DNA of 64,000 nt from an uncultured Pelagibacteraceae bacterium (GCA_902562875.1 CACEVB010000002.1:102045-166044), one strand, 5' to 3'. Shown: positions 35,610-44,787, counted from the first letter of the stretch. The notes: generated by a model from the letters alone, not told the origin. Made by a program: numbers and translations.

Positions 35610-37172
35610 TTATTTATTTAAATGAAAGCTTCTTGATAAACTTAAAGATAAAGACTCAGCCTCGTAATCATAATTTATTATATTGGCCTCAGAAAAAACT
35701 TTATCGTAAGCTAAATTTATAAATAAAGATCTATTTCTATCAAGAAAAGGAATTATATCTCCTAAAGCTTTTGTTATCATGAAGTCATAAGTATCGGTAT
35801 AGTCTGATCTTATTCTGTTAGAGTTTATGCTGGTATCTACATGCATATAATCGTTAAAACTCAAAGATCTTCCAACTGATATGTAAGCCCAAGGATAAGC
35901 AAAATTAAGTCTTAAATTGAAATCATAAGTTTCAAAATCATTTGTTCCGACCTCTGCCTCAGAAATGCTATAACCTAAACCAATTGAACTTGAAATTATT
36001 TCATTAAAAGTAAAATCGTGTCCTAAAGTAACTCCATGACCAATAGAATTTGTATCTCTCGCAGTGGTGTCAGAAGAATTTTCATCATTTTTTGAGTCTG
36101 AATATGAATAACCATAACTAAATGCATTTCGATCGTTTAAAGAAAAGAAACCACCTACACCAGCCATCATGGAAATACTTGTTGCATCGTCTTTATTGTC
36201 GGTTTTGCTCAACATATAATACGGACTTAAACTTTGGTTTCCAACTAATGTATCAAAAGACAAAGTTAATCCATAACTTTCAAAATCATCAGTTGTTTCA
36301 GTTACTTGTGCTGAGTCAGATGCGCTTAAATTGATCATAAAAGTAGATGCTTCACCGATAGATCTTGTTGCTGTTAAACCTAAACTCTCACTATAAGTTC
36401 TATCATGTTTAGGGCTAGCAAAAGGAATTAATTCATCAGTGTCACTTTGCAAATTTGTTCTTGAAACACTATTAACATTGTTACTTTGGACTGCTCCTAT
36501 ACCAATATCTGCGTAAAAATTCCAAAGTTTAGGTCCTTTTCTACTTTTTATTTCTTCTTCTAACTCATCGACTGTTTGTAGATCCTCCGGAGTTAAATCT
36601 TCACTTTCTTTTATTTCCCCGATAATTGTTAAAGCTTTATCAGGAGAGTCTGCCTGTACTAAAACTGATAAAAGATAAAGTCTAATCTCAACATTATCTG
36701 GATAAAGCATCCCAAGTCTCTCTAGGGTAGCTATTGTTTGTTTGTAATTACCGATTTTACCTTGCTGTTGAGCATATTTAAGATTTAAATCTAAATCGTT
36801 TGGATTTTGTAATATTTGCATGTAAGTAATATTTTTTTCTGTAGGACTTGGAATTATTTTTTCCTCACCATCAATAATTATTTTTGATCCATTGGTTTCT
36901 TCTGCTACAAGAATATTAATTTTTTTTTCATTGTTAATTTGAGAAATATTTTTTTTTACCCTATCAATTATTAAGTTTTCTTTTGTTGCTGAATTTATTT
37001 TAGGAAATTCTTTAAATTTGATGGATGCTTTTTTACTTAAAGCACTACCGGGGATAGATATAAATATTGCGGAAACAAATATAGATACAAAAAATACAAT
37101 TAATATATTTGTTAAACTTAAGAATTTTTTAACGGTCTTTTTTTTTCGGTTTTTTTTCTTTTTATTTTTCAC
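35610..37172 (-). CDS. TPR plus outer-membrane beta-barrel protein
   Basis: A 520-residue protein (GTG start) with a very basic N-terminus and a signal anchor (about 19-46). A helical TPR-like region follows (about 120-205: YMQILQNPNDLDLNLKYAQQ, LERLGMLYPDNVEIRLYLLS, ADSPDKALTII). The last 300 residues are paired beta-strands (from NFYADIGIGAVQSNNVNS near 218) ending in LSRSFHLNK. TPR plus C-terminal barrel is the layout of Slam/DUF560-type surface-lipoprotein exporters and of TPR-PgaA-type exporters; I cannot say which, if either. It precedes the FecR and CHASE2 genes in the same direction and may be their outer-membrane partner. Confidence 0.7.
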   Translation of the reverse strand: MKNKKKKNRKKKTVKKFLSLTNILIVFFVSIFVSAIFISIPGSALSKKASIKFKEFPKINSATKENLIIDRVKKNISQINNEKKINILVAEETNGSKIIIDGEEKIIPSPTEKNITYMQILQNPNDLDLNLKYAQQQGKIGNYKQTIATLERLGMLYPDNVEIRLYLLSVLVQADSPDKALTIIGEIKESEDLTPEDLQTVDELEEEIKSRKGPKLWNFYADIGIGAVQSNNVNSVSRTNLQSDTDELIPFASPKHDRTYSESLGLTATRSIGEASTFMINLSASDSAQVTETTDDFESYGLTLSFDTLVGNQSLSPYYMLSKTDNKDDATSISMMAGVGGFFSLNDRNAFSYGYSYSDSKNDENSSDTTARDTNSIGHGVTLGHDFTFNEIISSSIGLGYSISEAEVGTNDFETYDFNLRLNFAYPWAYISVGRSLSFNDYMHVDTSINSNRIRSDYTDTYDFMITKALGDIIPFLDRNRSLFINLAYDKVFSEANIINYDYEAESLSLSLSRSFHLNK

Positions 37173-37272
37173 TTTAACGACTTATAGAAATGTATATTTT
37201 TAATTTTTAGCAATTAAGACATAAATTAATTATTATCTCAATCTCAAAAATCTATATTAAATATATTGTTTT

Positions 37273-37698
37273 TTAGCAGGAACTGTCTTTGACAGAGCCA
37301 CTATCATCTAGTGTGAGAATACATTTTCCATCTTTTGACACAGCTTTTGCTTGAAAATTACCATCAGTCTCAGAAATACAAAAACCAAATTCTAATGCTT
37401 TATCTATGTATTCTGCGTTGTCAAATAGACCTGTTCCAATATTGCTATTATCTGTATCACTATAAGTGTCAGGACATGCATCTGAACTTGAAAAATAATA
37501 TGAGGAATTAGAAAAAAATTCAGTTTGTGCCAAGCCAATTTGCATTAATGTATTTTTAGCTGATGCTTGTTTAGATGAACTGATGTAGCCGTTATAAGCA
37601 TATACACCAATTGATGCTAATGTACCTATAACAGCTACAACTACTAATAATTCTATTAGAGTAAAACCTTTAAAAGATTTTCCTCTTTTATTAATCAC
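37273..37698 (-). CDS. Type IV pilin, PilE/minor-pilin type
   Basis: A 141-residue prepilin with the leader MINKRGKSFKG, cleavage before Phe, and the pilin helix FTLIELLVVVAVIGTL with Glu at mature position 5. The C-terminal region has Cys residues (DACPDT, FGFC, GKCIL, SSC), fit for the disulfide-bonded D-region. The start is GTG and overlaps the stop of the upstream pilin (TAGTG), so translation is coupled and probably lower than for the first pilin. It could be a minor pilin or second major pilin. Confidence 0.85.
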   Translation of the reverse strand: MINKRGKSFKGFTLIELLVVVAVIGTLASIGVYAYNGYISSSKQASAKNTLMQIGLAQTEFFSNSSYYFSSSDACPDTYSDTDNSNIGTGLFDNAEYIDKALEFGFCISETDGNFQAKAVSKDGKCILTLDDSGSVKDSSC

Positions 37699-38204
37699 TA
37701 TTCAACTTCAATATCGTTTTCAAGTTTTGCAGTAGCATCATCTTTATCGTAGTTCGTTTCAATACTAATAGTAGTACCTGAAGCTGTAAGTACAACTGCG
37801 CCTGCTCCCGTACCCCCTACTGCTAATTCTCCAGTAGACGAGTGAGGATTTTTATCTTGAAAAGGAGTAGTACCTTCTCCTGTAAGGTGAGTTACAAGTT
37901 GAGTAGCTGTACTATCACAATCAACGCTATCCGCTGCATCGGCGGCGTCAGGCGCTGTATCGTCTTCAGCTTCTGCTGAAAGATCTACACCCATAAATTT
38001 AGTTGGAGCCGTACCTAAGTTACATTTTGCAAGCTCAGATCCAATATATTTTACAACGTTAGCATGAATAGCTTTCGCTGCGTTTTTCTTTGCTGCAGAC
38101 GTATAACCATTATAAGCAACTACTCCTACTGCTGCTAATGTACCGATAATTGCAACAACAACTAGTAATTCAATTAAAGTAAATCCTTTGTTGTTTTTAT
38201 TCAT
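37698..38204 (-). CDS. pilA: Type IV major pilin candidate
   Basis: A 168-residue prepilin with leader MNKNNKG, then FTLIELLVVVAIIGTLAAVG, with Glu5. The C-terminal half is unusually acidic and rich in Ala, Asp and Thr, with few Lys. Two Cys residues (AKCNLG, VDCDS) could form the D-region disulfide. Of the two pilins it has the better expression signals: a TTGGCA-N17-TATATT promoter and an AAGGAAAA ribosome site. This suggests it is the major subunit. Confidence 0.85.
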   Translation of the reverse strand: MNKNNKGFTLIELLVVVAIIGTLAAVGVVAYNGYTSAAKKNAAKAIHANVVKYIGSELAKCNLGTAPTKFMGVDLSAEAEDDTAPDAADAADSVDCDSTATQLVTHLTGEGTTPFQDKNPHSSTGELAVGGTGAGAVVLTASGTTISIETNYDKDDATAKLENDIEVE

Positions 38205-38233
38205 AAAATTGTTTTCCTTTTTTTAAAAAGCTA

Positions 38234-38254
38234 ATATTTAATTGTATTAAATAT
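38234..38254. promoter_or_regulatory. 9-bp inverted repeat over the pilA -10 region
   Basis: ATATTTAAT and ATTAAATAT flank TGT, forming a perfect 9-bp dyad that overlaps the -10 element and the likely start site of pilA. It may be an operator or may simply reflect AT-rich sequence. Confidence 0.35.
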
Positions 38255-38278
38255 AAAGTAAACATCAAAATCTGCCAA
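38250..38278 (-). promoter_or_regulatory. Predicted sigma-70 promoter of pilA
   Basis: On the minus strand TTGGCA and TATATT are separated by exactly 17 bases. The predicted start is about 38 bases before the ATG. No sigma-54 (-24/-12) pattern of correct spacing was found, although pilA genes elsewhere often use sigma-54. Confidence 0.5.
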
Positions 38279-38378
38279 TAAAATCATCAAAAAATAGCAA
38301 ATATTTAATAATTTTTTCTATATTGGGTTTTTTTTTGCGTTTTAATAACAGAATTATGTGATAATTGTTAAATTACTT

Positions 38379-38678
38379 ATGACTTATAAAGTAACTGAAG
38401 ATGGCAATGTAAATACAGTCTTTTTAAATGGTGAGATTGATATGGACGTTACTGAAAGTGCAAAAGAAGTTATTTTACCATTAATTGAGGCAGGGAAAGA
38501 AGTTCATTTAAATTTAAAGGATGTAAGTTACATGGATTCATCTGGAATATCTATTTTAATAGAAAGTCATCAGTTGGCGTTAGAAAAAGGCAATAAAGTT
38601 ATTGTTAAAGAGGTAAGCAAATCTGTTTTAAAAGTTATAATGATGGCGAAGCTTGAACAGATACTTAATCTTGAATAA
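38379..38678 (+). CDS. STAS-domain anti-sigma factor antagonist
   Basis: A 99-residue protein consisting of one STAS domain. YMDSSGISIL at 51-60 contains the phosphorylatable serine, by analogy with SpoIIAA Ser55 of this protein. In partner switching the unphosphorylated form binds the kinase/anti-sigma protein. The ATG at 38379 fits domain length; an in-frame GTG at 38358 would add only 7 residues. Its stop overlaps the kinase gene start (TAATG). It is divergent from pilA, and an extended -10-like TGTGATAAT lies just upstream. Confidence 0.85.
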   Translation: MTYKVTEDGNVNTVFLNGEIDMDVTESAKEVILPLIEAGKEVHLNLKDVSYMDSSGISILIESHQLALEKGNKVIVKEVSKSVLKVIMMAKLEQILNLE

Positions 38679-39094
38679 TGAATATAGAAGAGTCAAAAGA
38701 TTTTATAGTAAGCACCGGAAGTTTAAAAGAAGTAAGAATATTTTCAAGGGAAGTGTTTGAAAAGTTGAAACTTGAACAAGATTTAAAAGATGAATTGGTT
38801 TTAGCTATTGCAGAGGCTGCACAAAATATTGTTAAACATGGTTACAAAGATGTGGAAAACACAACTGACAAAATGCAAATAAAAATCTCTATGAAAGACT
38901 CAGAGTTAGAAATTGGTTTTTATGATAAAGGAAAAGCAGTTGTGCCTGAAAATGTTCAACATAGAAAACTTGATGATATTAAACCAGGTGGGCTAGGAAC
39001 TTTTTTTATAAAACAAATTATGGATGCTGCTGTTTTTAAAAAGGACGAAAAGGGCTGGGTTAATCATTTAGTTTTAACAAAAAAAATTATCTAA
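38678..39094 (+). CDS. RsbW/SpoIIAB-type serine kinase (HATPase_c_2)
   Basis: A 138-residue GHKL ATPase. The N-box is AIAEAAQNIVKHGY (Glu46, Asn50), G1 is FYDKGK (Asp83, Gly85) and the G2 loop is PGGLGTFF (103-110). These proteins phosphorylate a STAS partner, and in Firmicutes they also hold a sigma factor inactive. The STAS gene is directly upstream and translationally coupled. No sigma factor is encoded in the window, so the output target is unknown. Its 3' end overlaps the convergent pilC gene by 4 bases. Confidence 0.85.
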   Translation: MNIEESKDFIVSTGSLKEVRIFSREVFEKLKLEQDLKDELVLAIAEAAQNIVKHGYKDVENTTDKMQIKISMKDSELEIGFYDKGKAVVPENVQHRKLDDIKPGGLGTFFIKQIMDAAVFKKDEKGWVNHLVLTKKII

Positions 39095-40326
39095 TTTATT
39101 AGTGCACCAACATTAAATATTGGTGAGTACATCGCAATCATCAATCCTCCAATCATTAAACCCATAAACACAATCATAATTGGTTCTATCAGACTGGACA
39201 TATTATCTACTGCTCCATCAAATTCTTCTTCGTAATACATTGCAACAGAATTAAACATTTCATCTAGTTGGCCGGTTTGTTCACCGACTGAGATCAATTG
39301 ACTAAATGTAGGTGGAAACAATGGTTCCTTTAAAAAAAGCTTAGTTAGTGTTTCTCCGGAAAAAACTCCCTTTTTAATATTATCAATTGCTTCTGTTACA
39401 ACAACATTATTACTTACAGACTTCGCAATATCTAAGCTTTCTAATAAATTTACGCCGGCAGCACTTAAATTTCCTAAAATTAAAGATATTCTTGCAATTA
39501 GTGATTTTAAAATTAAATCTCCAAAAACTGGAAGCCGTAATACTTGTCTGTGCCATTTGTATTGAATGACTGCGTTTTTTGTTGTTAAGTATCTAAAGAT
39601 AACTACAAATAAAATTATTGAAATAAGCATTATCATTCCACCCGTTCCTCTTAAAAAATCACTCATCCCTAAAATTATTGCTGTAGGTTTGGGTAAAGCT
39701 ATTCCCATCCCGTCATACATTTTTGCAAAAACGGGCACTACTTTTACTAACATAAAAGCACTCACAGTAACCGCTACAGTAAACATTATACTTGGATACA
39801 TAAGGGCACTTTTTATTTTCTTTTTAATTTTTTCTCTTTTTTCTAATGCATCTACGATTTTTAAAAGGAAGACATCTAGTTTACCACTAGCCTCCCCAGC
39901 TTTGACCAGGTTAACGTAAACGTTGTCAAATAATTTAGGATATTTTTCGAAAGACTTAGATAAAGACACTCCCCCCTCTAAACTCTTTCTAATATCCTCA
40001 ACCACATCTCTCATTGCTGGATTTTCTACTTGATCTCTTAACATTTCTAGCACATTTAAAATCGGAAGACCGGCTTTAACCATTGTGGCAAACTGCTTAG
40101 AAAAAACTACTAAATCCTCTGGTTTTACTTTTTTCTTAAATAGCGTAAATCCTTGTCCTTTTGGTTTTTCTTTTTTAGCGTCTTTTTTTTTCTTACCTTT
40201 TACTAAATTTGTTATTATGATTTTTTGCTCTTTGAGTTTATGAGATGCCTCATCTTGATTTAAAGCCTCTATTTCACCCTCTACATACTTTCCCGCTGAA
40301 ATTCCCTTATATGTAAATAGATCCAT
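39091..40326 (-). CDS. pilC: Type IV pilus inner-membrane platform protein PilC
   Basis: A PilC/GspF protein of about 411 residues with two GspF domains and three main spans. Typical segments are FSKQFATMVKAGLPILNVLEML and the late VGEQTGQLDEMF. The frame can be extended to a TTG at 40359, but the ATG at 40326, after the pilB stop at 40334, gives the usual N-terminus MDLFTYKGISAGKYVEGE. PilC anchors the assembly ATPase PilB. It is the last gene of the pilMN-O-P-Q-B-C run. Confidence 0.9.
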   Translation of the reverse strand: MDLFTYKGISAGKYVEGEIEALNQDEASHKLKEQKIIITNLVKGKKKKDAKKEKPKGQGFTLFKKKVKPEDLVVFSKQFATMVKAGLPILNVLEMLRDQVENPAMRDVVEDIRKSLEGGVSLSKSFEKYPKLFDNVYVNLVKAGEASGKLDVFLLKIVDALEKREKIKKKIKSALMYPSIMFTVAVTVSAFMLVKVVPVFAKMYDGMGIALPKPTAIILGMSDFLRGTGGMIMLISIILFVVIFRYLTTKNAVIQYKWHRQVLRLPVFGDLILKSLIARISLILGNLSAAGVNLLESLDIAKSVSNNVVVTEAIDNIKKGVFSGETLTKLFLKEPLFPPTFSQLISVGEQTGQLDEMFNSVAMYYEEEFDGAVDNMSSLIEPIMIVFMGLMIGGLMIAMYSPIFNVGALIN

Positions 40327-40333
40327 AAATAAA

Positions 40334-42091
40334 TTATGAGCTTGATAATACTCGCTCAAACTCTCTGAAATTTAAGTCACCAGATGCAATCATTTTTCTA
40401 CCCATGTCTGACATGGTTTGAAATCCCTCTTTGTTTGCAATCTCTTTTAGTTCTGGGGTGGTAGCTTTTTTTAATATAGCTTCTTTGATTGGTTTCGTCA
40501 CATTTAGAACTTCGTAAATACCCATTCTTCCTTTAAACCCAGTGTTTTTACATTTTGGACAACCTTTTCCTTTTTGAGCCTTTACTCTAGAAGCATGCTC
40601 AGGTGAAAAACCGAGGTCTGTTAAAACTTTTGGATTTACATCTTCGTCAGGAACTCTGCAATCTTTACAAGACCTTCTAGCTAGTCTTTGAGCTAGTACC
40701 AATGTGCAGGCTGCACTTATCAAATAATCCGGGGTTCCCATATTTTGTAATCTTGTAATTGTGCTTGGTGCATCATTAGTGTGAAGTGTACTAAAAACTA
40801 AGTGACCTGTAAGAGCAGCTTTTAAACCAATGTCTACTGTCTCTTTATCTCGCATTTCTCCTACAAGAATAATTTCAGGGTCTTGACGTAAAAAAGATCT
40901 TAAAGCAGCTGCAAAATTAAGACCTATGTCATCTTTAATCTGAACTTGACCAACTCCATCTAATTCATATTCAACTGGATCCTCTGCAGTCAAAATATTT
41001 AAATGAGGTTTGCTTACTTCTTTTAGAATACTATATAAAGTAGTAGTTTTTCCTGATCCTGTTGGGCCCGTAACAAGAACTAATCCTTGTGTACTATGAA
41101 TTGCTTTTCTAAGAATTTTTAAATCACTATCGTCAAAATTTAACTGTTCAAGAGTAATATCTCCTGCGTCCTTATTTAAAATACGCATAACAATTCTTTC
41201 ATTATTTGCTGTTGGTAAAATGGAAAGCCTTAAGTCTACAACTTTACCTTCAATTTTAAAATTAATTGCTCCATCCTGCGGTAGTCTTCTTTCGGCTATG
41301 TCTAGTTTACCCATAATCTTAAAACGGGTCACAACAGCACTATAGTTATCATGTAAGAATTTTTGATATTGATCTTGCTCTTGCAACATTCCATCTAATC
41401 TATATCGAACTCTTGAAGAAAATCTGTAGGGCTCTATGTGAATATCACTAACACCTAATTTAATTGCTTCTGCAACAACAGCAGTACTAAATTTAATTAC
41501 TTCGGACTCATTTTCTATTGCTTCAATATCTTCCTCAGGTTTTTTGTCTAAAACTTCTCCGGCTTCACCAAGTTCAGAGTCAAAAGTCTTTGTTTTTTCT
41601 CGGTCTTGATTGTCTTTTCTTATTTTTTCCGTCGTTACATCACCGCTCTCACTCAAGAGCCTGTCTATGTACGTTGATATTTGTGATACTTTTGCAGCAT
41701 GTAACTCTATATTTTTCTTCGTTATGGCTTTTAAATTTCTCATTAAACCAAGTTTTGAACTATCTGAGATTGCAATGTGTAAAGTATTTCCTTCAACTTT
41801 AAATGGAGCTACAAAGTTTACATTTATATAATTAGAAGGCAGTACAGATTTTATTTCATCCGTAATTTCGAATTTACTTAAGTCAACTACTTCTAAACTC
41901 TGCTCTTTAACCAATACATCTACAATCTGTTTTTCGTCTGTAAGTTTTAATTCGAAAACTGCATCGATTTGTGACTTGTTTCCTTCTGTGCTAATTTTTT
42001 TTATATTTATTAAATCTTTTCCAGATATAATATCATTATCTATAAGGACATTAATAAGATTTATTTCACTTTCTCTACTTATCTTCAGCAT
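40334..42091 (-). CDS. pilB: Type IV pilus assembly ATPase PilB
   Basis: A 585-residue secretion ATPase. An N-terminal GspE-II domain (about 1-150) is followed by an acidic linker, then the ATPase core with Walker A GPTGSGKTTT near 345, Walker B ILVGEMRD and the His box HTNDAPST. Near 480-520 are four cysteines (CKDC and CPKC), the zinc-binding motif of PilB/GspE extension ATPases. This, with the separate PilT, makes the assignment firm. It lies one base after the secretin gene. Confidence 0.95.
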   Translation of the reverse strand: MLKISRESEINLINVLIDNDIISGKDLINIKKISTEGNKSQIDAVFELKLTDEKQIVDVLVKEQSLEVVDLSKFEITDEIKSVLPSNYINVNFVAPFKVEGNTLHIAISDSSKLGLMRNLKAITKKNIELHAAKVSQISTYIDRLLSESGDVTTEKIRKDNQDREKTKTFDSELGEAGEVLDKKPEEDIEAIENESEVIKFSTAVVAEAIKLGVSDIHIEPYRFSSRVRYRLDGMLQEQDQYQKFLHDNYSAVVTRFKIMGKLDIAERRLPQDGAINFKIEGKVVDLRLSILPTANNERIVMRILNKDAGDITLEQLNFDDSDLKILRKAIHSTQGLVLVTGPTGSGKTTTLYSILKEVSKPHLNILTAEDPVEYELDGVGQVQIKDDIGLNFAAALRSFLRQDPEIILVGEMRDKETVDIGLKAALTGHLVFSTLHTNDAPSTITRLQNMGTPDYLISAACTLVLAQRLARRSCKDCRVPDEDVNPKVLTDLGFSPEHASRVKAQKGKGCPKCKNTGFKGRMGIYEVLNVTKPIKEAILKKATTPELKEIANKEGFQTMSDMGRKMIASGDLNFREFERVLSSS

Positions 42092-42092
42092 A

Positions 42093-43628
42093 TTATAAAA
42101 CTCTTGGAGCTATAAAAACTAATAATTCATCTAAGTTATCAGTTTTTGCTTTACCTTTAAACAAATTTCCTAACACAGGAGTATCTCCTACTCCAGGCAA
42201 CTGTTGAGTACTATTTGATTGTGAATTTTTTTTAATACCACCAATGACAACTATGTCGCCATCGGCTACAAGTAATTTTGTACTAATTTCCATTTTATTT
42301 ATTGCAGGATCACCTGCATTAGATCTGTTTGGTGTGTCGTTATTAACCTGTATGTTTAAAAGCACGTTTCCATCACCAATTATACTTGGTGTGACTGTCA
42401 TTTTAAGAGCAGCCTCCTTGAACGATGTATCAGCACCTTCAGCTGAGCTAGAGGCATAAGGAATTTCTTCACCTTGAGTTATTGTTGCCACCTGATTGTC
42501 TAAAGTAAATACTTTTGGATTTGAAATTGTTTTTCCTAAACCTTTAGATTCTAAAGCTGTAATTTCAGCTTTAAGCACTGCAGATCCTGTTTTCTTTAGA
42601 ATTCCTATGCCGCTTGTTGCTCCTGCAGCTGAAAAATCTGTAATACTGTCTGTTGCTGCGCCAAGAACTGCTGTACCTGCATTTGCGGGACCATCTCCTG
42701 TACTAGCACCTTGAACACCACCGATAATTCTTCCTTGTCTATTATAATAACCACCCAACCTAGTACCCAGAGCTCTTTCAAAATCTGAATTCGCTTCAAC
42801 AATAAATGCTTCTATTAAAACTTGTTTAGTTCTAACATCAATTTCTTTTATTATTTTATCAACTATATCTAAATCAGTTTCTTTTCCTCTTACAATAATC
42901 GATCTGGTTGTTTTTTCTTCAGTAATTTTTATTGGAGTCAAACTATCATCAATTGATGCAAAAAGTTCTGTTAATGTAGATTTCGCTTCTGATGGACTTA
43001 TATAATAAAGACGAAAAATTTCAGATATAATTGGTTCAACAGAGTCCTCAAGTTCTACTTTTTTCTTAACAGCAGAAGCCCTAGCTGATTTTGTACTTTC
43101 TTGGGCTGTTAAATTTGCAGGGGAATGAACTCTAATAAGATTGCTTGATACATCAAAATCTGCAGCAAAGTTTTTTAAATCTAAAATTGCATTAAATGCT
43201 TTATCCCATGGTACATCAACTAATTGAGCGTTAATAGAACCAGAAACTTCTTCGCCAACTAAAATATTTATTTCTCCTATTTGAGCCATTAAGTTCATAG
43301 CTTCTTTATAATCAAGATTTTGAAACTTAAACGAAACATTTTGCTTTAAAGATGTGTAGCTATCCGGAATTAAAAGATAATTTCTTTTTTTGGTAGATGA
43401 TATTTGTTTTCTTTTTCCAAGCTTAATGATATCTCCTTCTATGGGTTGAGGTCCCATTCCAACAGTTTCATCAACAGTATCTTTTCCTGTTTTTCTAATA
43501 TCTTCTTTAATTAATGGTGTGTTATGTTTAAAAGTACCACTCTTAAACTTACCATCAGCTGTGCAACCACTTAACACAATAGCTAATAAAAATGCAGGTA
43601 TAACAAATTTATAAAATTTAAAAATCAT
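42093..43628 (-). CDS. pilQ: Type IV pilus secretin, lipoprotein form (PilQ/MshL)
   Basis: A 511-residue secretin. The signal ends in LSGC, so it is probably a lipoprotein, as in MshL rather than classic PilQ. An STN-type domain lies near 95-165 (FQNLDYKEAMNLMAQIGEINILVGEEVSG), N-domains follow (about 195-285), and the secretin core ends in PGVGDTPVLGNLFKG and LLVFIAPRVL. A Gly/Ala/Thr-rich insert lies near 305-345. It forms the outer-membrane pore for the pilus. The gene overlaps pilP by 11 bases. Confidence 0.9.
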   Translation of the reverse strand: MIFKFYKFVIPAFLLAIVLSGCTADGKFKSGTFKHNTPLIKEDIRKTGKDTVDETVGMGPQPIEGDIIKLGKRKQISSTKKRNYLLIPDSYTSLKQNVSFKFQNLDYKEAMNLMAQIGEINILVGEEVSGSINAQLVDVPWDKAFNAILDLKNFAADFDVSSNLIRVHSPANLTAQESTKSARASAVKKKVELEDSVEPIISEIFRLYYISPSEAKSTLTELFASIDDSLTPIKITEEKTTRSIIVRGKETDLDIVDKIIKEIDVRTKQVLIEAFIVEANSDFERALGTRLGGYYNRQGRIIGGVQGASTGDGPANAGTAVLGAATDSITDFSAAGATSGIGILKKTGSAVLKAEITALESKGLGKTISNPKVFTLDNQVATITQGEEIPYASSSAEGADTSFKEAALKMTVTPSIIGDGNVLLNIQVNNDTPNRSNAGDPAINKMEISTKLLVADGDIVVIGGIKKNSQSNSTQQLPGVGDTPVLGNLFKGKAKTDNLDELLVFIAPRVL

Positions 43629-44121
43629 TTCTCTCTCTAATTTGGTTTTTAAAATTTAAAGATACAAAACTATCTTCTCCTTTTTTAAAGATTGCTTCTT
43701 TAATATTAACATCAACTAATTTTAAACCATTGGACAGTTCCTCTTGAATTTCTAAAGTTATAAAATCTCCACTTTCATCTACAAAAGTCGCGAAGGATCT
43801 TAAAGTACCGTTGAAAACTCCAACTAATTTATATTTACTTAAATTCACCAATTCTTTTTCTGAAGCAACATCTGATACAATAGTGCTTGCAGATCCATCA
43901 TCACCTGCAAAAGGATCATTTAATGGAAGTGGTTCCTCTTCATTCATACTTATTTCAGACGAAATATTTGCTTGTGTTGCAGATTGTTTTTTATTTATAT
44001 CTTCATTAATTTCTTTTGCTTGCTCTAGTATATTTTTTTGCTTGTCATGACTATCTGTTAAGCCAATATTTGACAAAGAGACTAATAATAAAGTCAAAAG
44101 AGTAATTCTAAAAAAACTCAT
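43618..44121 (-). CDS. pilP: PilP-like pilus protein
   Basis: A protein of about 167 residues with a signal peptide (MSFFRITLLTLLLVSLSNIG) but no lipobox Cys, unlike classic PilP. A charged linker with PLNDPFAGDD comes next, then a beta-rich C-terminal domain (YKLVGVFNGT, FVTLEIQEEL-like) of the PilP/GspC type. PilP links the PilMNO platform to the secretin. The ATG at 44121 is preferred over the TTG at 44136; it overlaps the pilO stop by 14 bases. Identification relies strongly on position between pilO and pilQ. Confidence 0.75.
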   Translation of the reverse strand: MSFFRITLLTLLLVSLSNIGLTDSHDKQKNILEQAKEINEDINKKQSATQANISSEISMNEEEPLPLNDPFAGDDGSASTIVSDVASEKELVNLSKYKLVGVFNGTLRSFATFVDESGDFITLEIQEELSNGLKLVDVNIKEAIFKKGEDSFVSLNFKNQIRERNDF

Positions 44122-44782
44122 CTGGTAACCCCACAATTGTTAATACACCTTTTACAACTACTGCGTTAGTTGTATCACCTTTTAGCACTTTTATCGATTC
44201 TTTGTCAAAGTTTAACATTTTATTTGATAAAGAGACTTGTCTCTTAAATTTAATATAACCAATGAAATTCCCCTTTATTTCGAAACTCACAGGTATTCTG
44301 TAATAAGCAATACTTTTTTTTGTTTGCTTTTTCTTAGAATTCTTTTTTTTCTTCTTTTTCTTCTTTGATAATGAAGACTTAGTAATAGCTTTTGGTTTTC
44401 CTTTTGAGATTTTAGAAATAATCAATCCATTCGAAGAAGCATATTCACTTAAAGTTTGATAGAGACCTTCAACCTCAGCCTTTGAATGAAATAGTGTAGA
44501 ATAATTTTCGTATTCGGGTTTAACTTTTTTTATTTTCTTTTTTATAGATTTAATATCTTTATTAAATTTAACAATTTCTGTTTGTTTAGCATTCATATCG
44601 TCCAATTGTATTTTTTTTTTATTAACAATCGGATTTAAAATAGCATAATAAATTATTAAGAAAAAAATAACTGAACCAATTCCTATTCCAATTTTAATTA
44701 GTAATTTTTTATCTATAGCTAGAATTTTAGATTTTATTTGATCTAAGCTAATATTTTTAAAATCGATATTTTTTAAGTCCAT
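44108..44782 (-). CDS. pilO: PilO-like pilus alignment protein with lysine tract
   Basis: A 224-residue bitopic protein: a cytoplasmic N-terminus, one span (about 31-50), a coiled-coil-like region (55-120) and a C-terminal ferredoxin-like domain. The sequence FEIKGNFIGYIKFKRQVSLS is typical for PilO. An odd feature is a run of lysines (about 140-156) in the periplasmic domain, absent from classic PilO. It lies between the fused pilMN and pilP. Confidence 0.8.
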   Translation of the reverse strand: MDLKNIDFKNISLDQIKSKILAIDKKLLIKIGIGIGSVIFFLIIYYAILNPIVNKKKIQLDDMNAKQTEIVKFNKDIKSIKKKIKKVKPEYENYSTLFHSKAEVEGLYQTLSEYASSNGLIISKISKGKPKAITKSSLSKKKKKKKKNSKKKQTKKSIAYYRIPVSFEIKGNFIGYIKFKRQVSLSNKMLNFDKESIKVLKGDTTNAVVVKGVLTIVGLPDEFF

Positions 44783-44787
44783 AAATA

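Noticed and set aside
38205..38378. Sigma-54 promoter for pilA (TGGC...TTG pattern)
   Set aside because: The GG and GC elements are not at the required 10-bp spacing, while a sigma-70 pattern with exact 17-bp spacing is present.
40327..40359. Longer PilC start (TTG at 40359)
   Set aside because: It lies within pilB, and the ATG at 40326 gives the standard PilC N-terminus.
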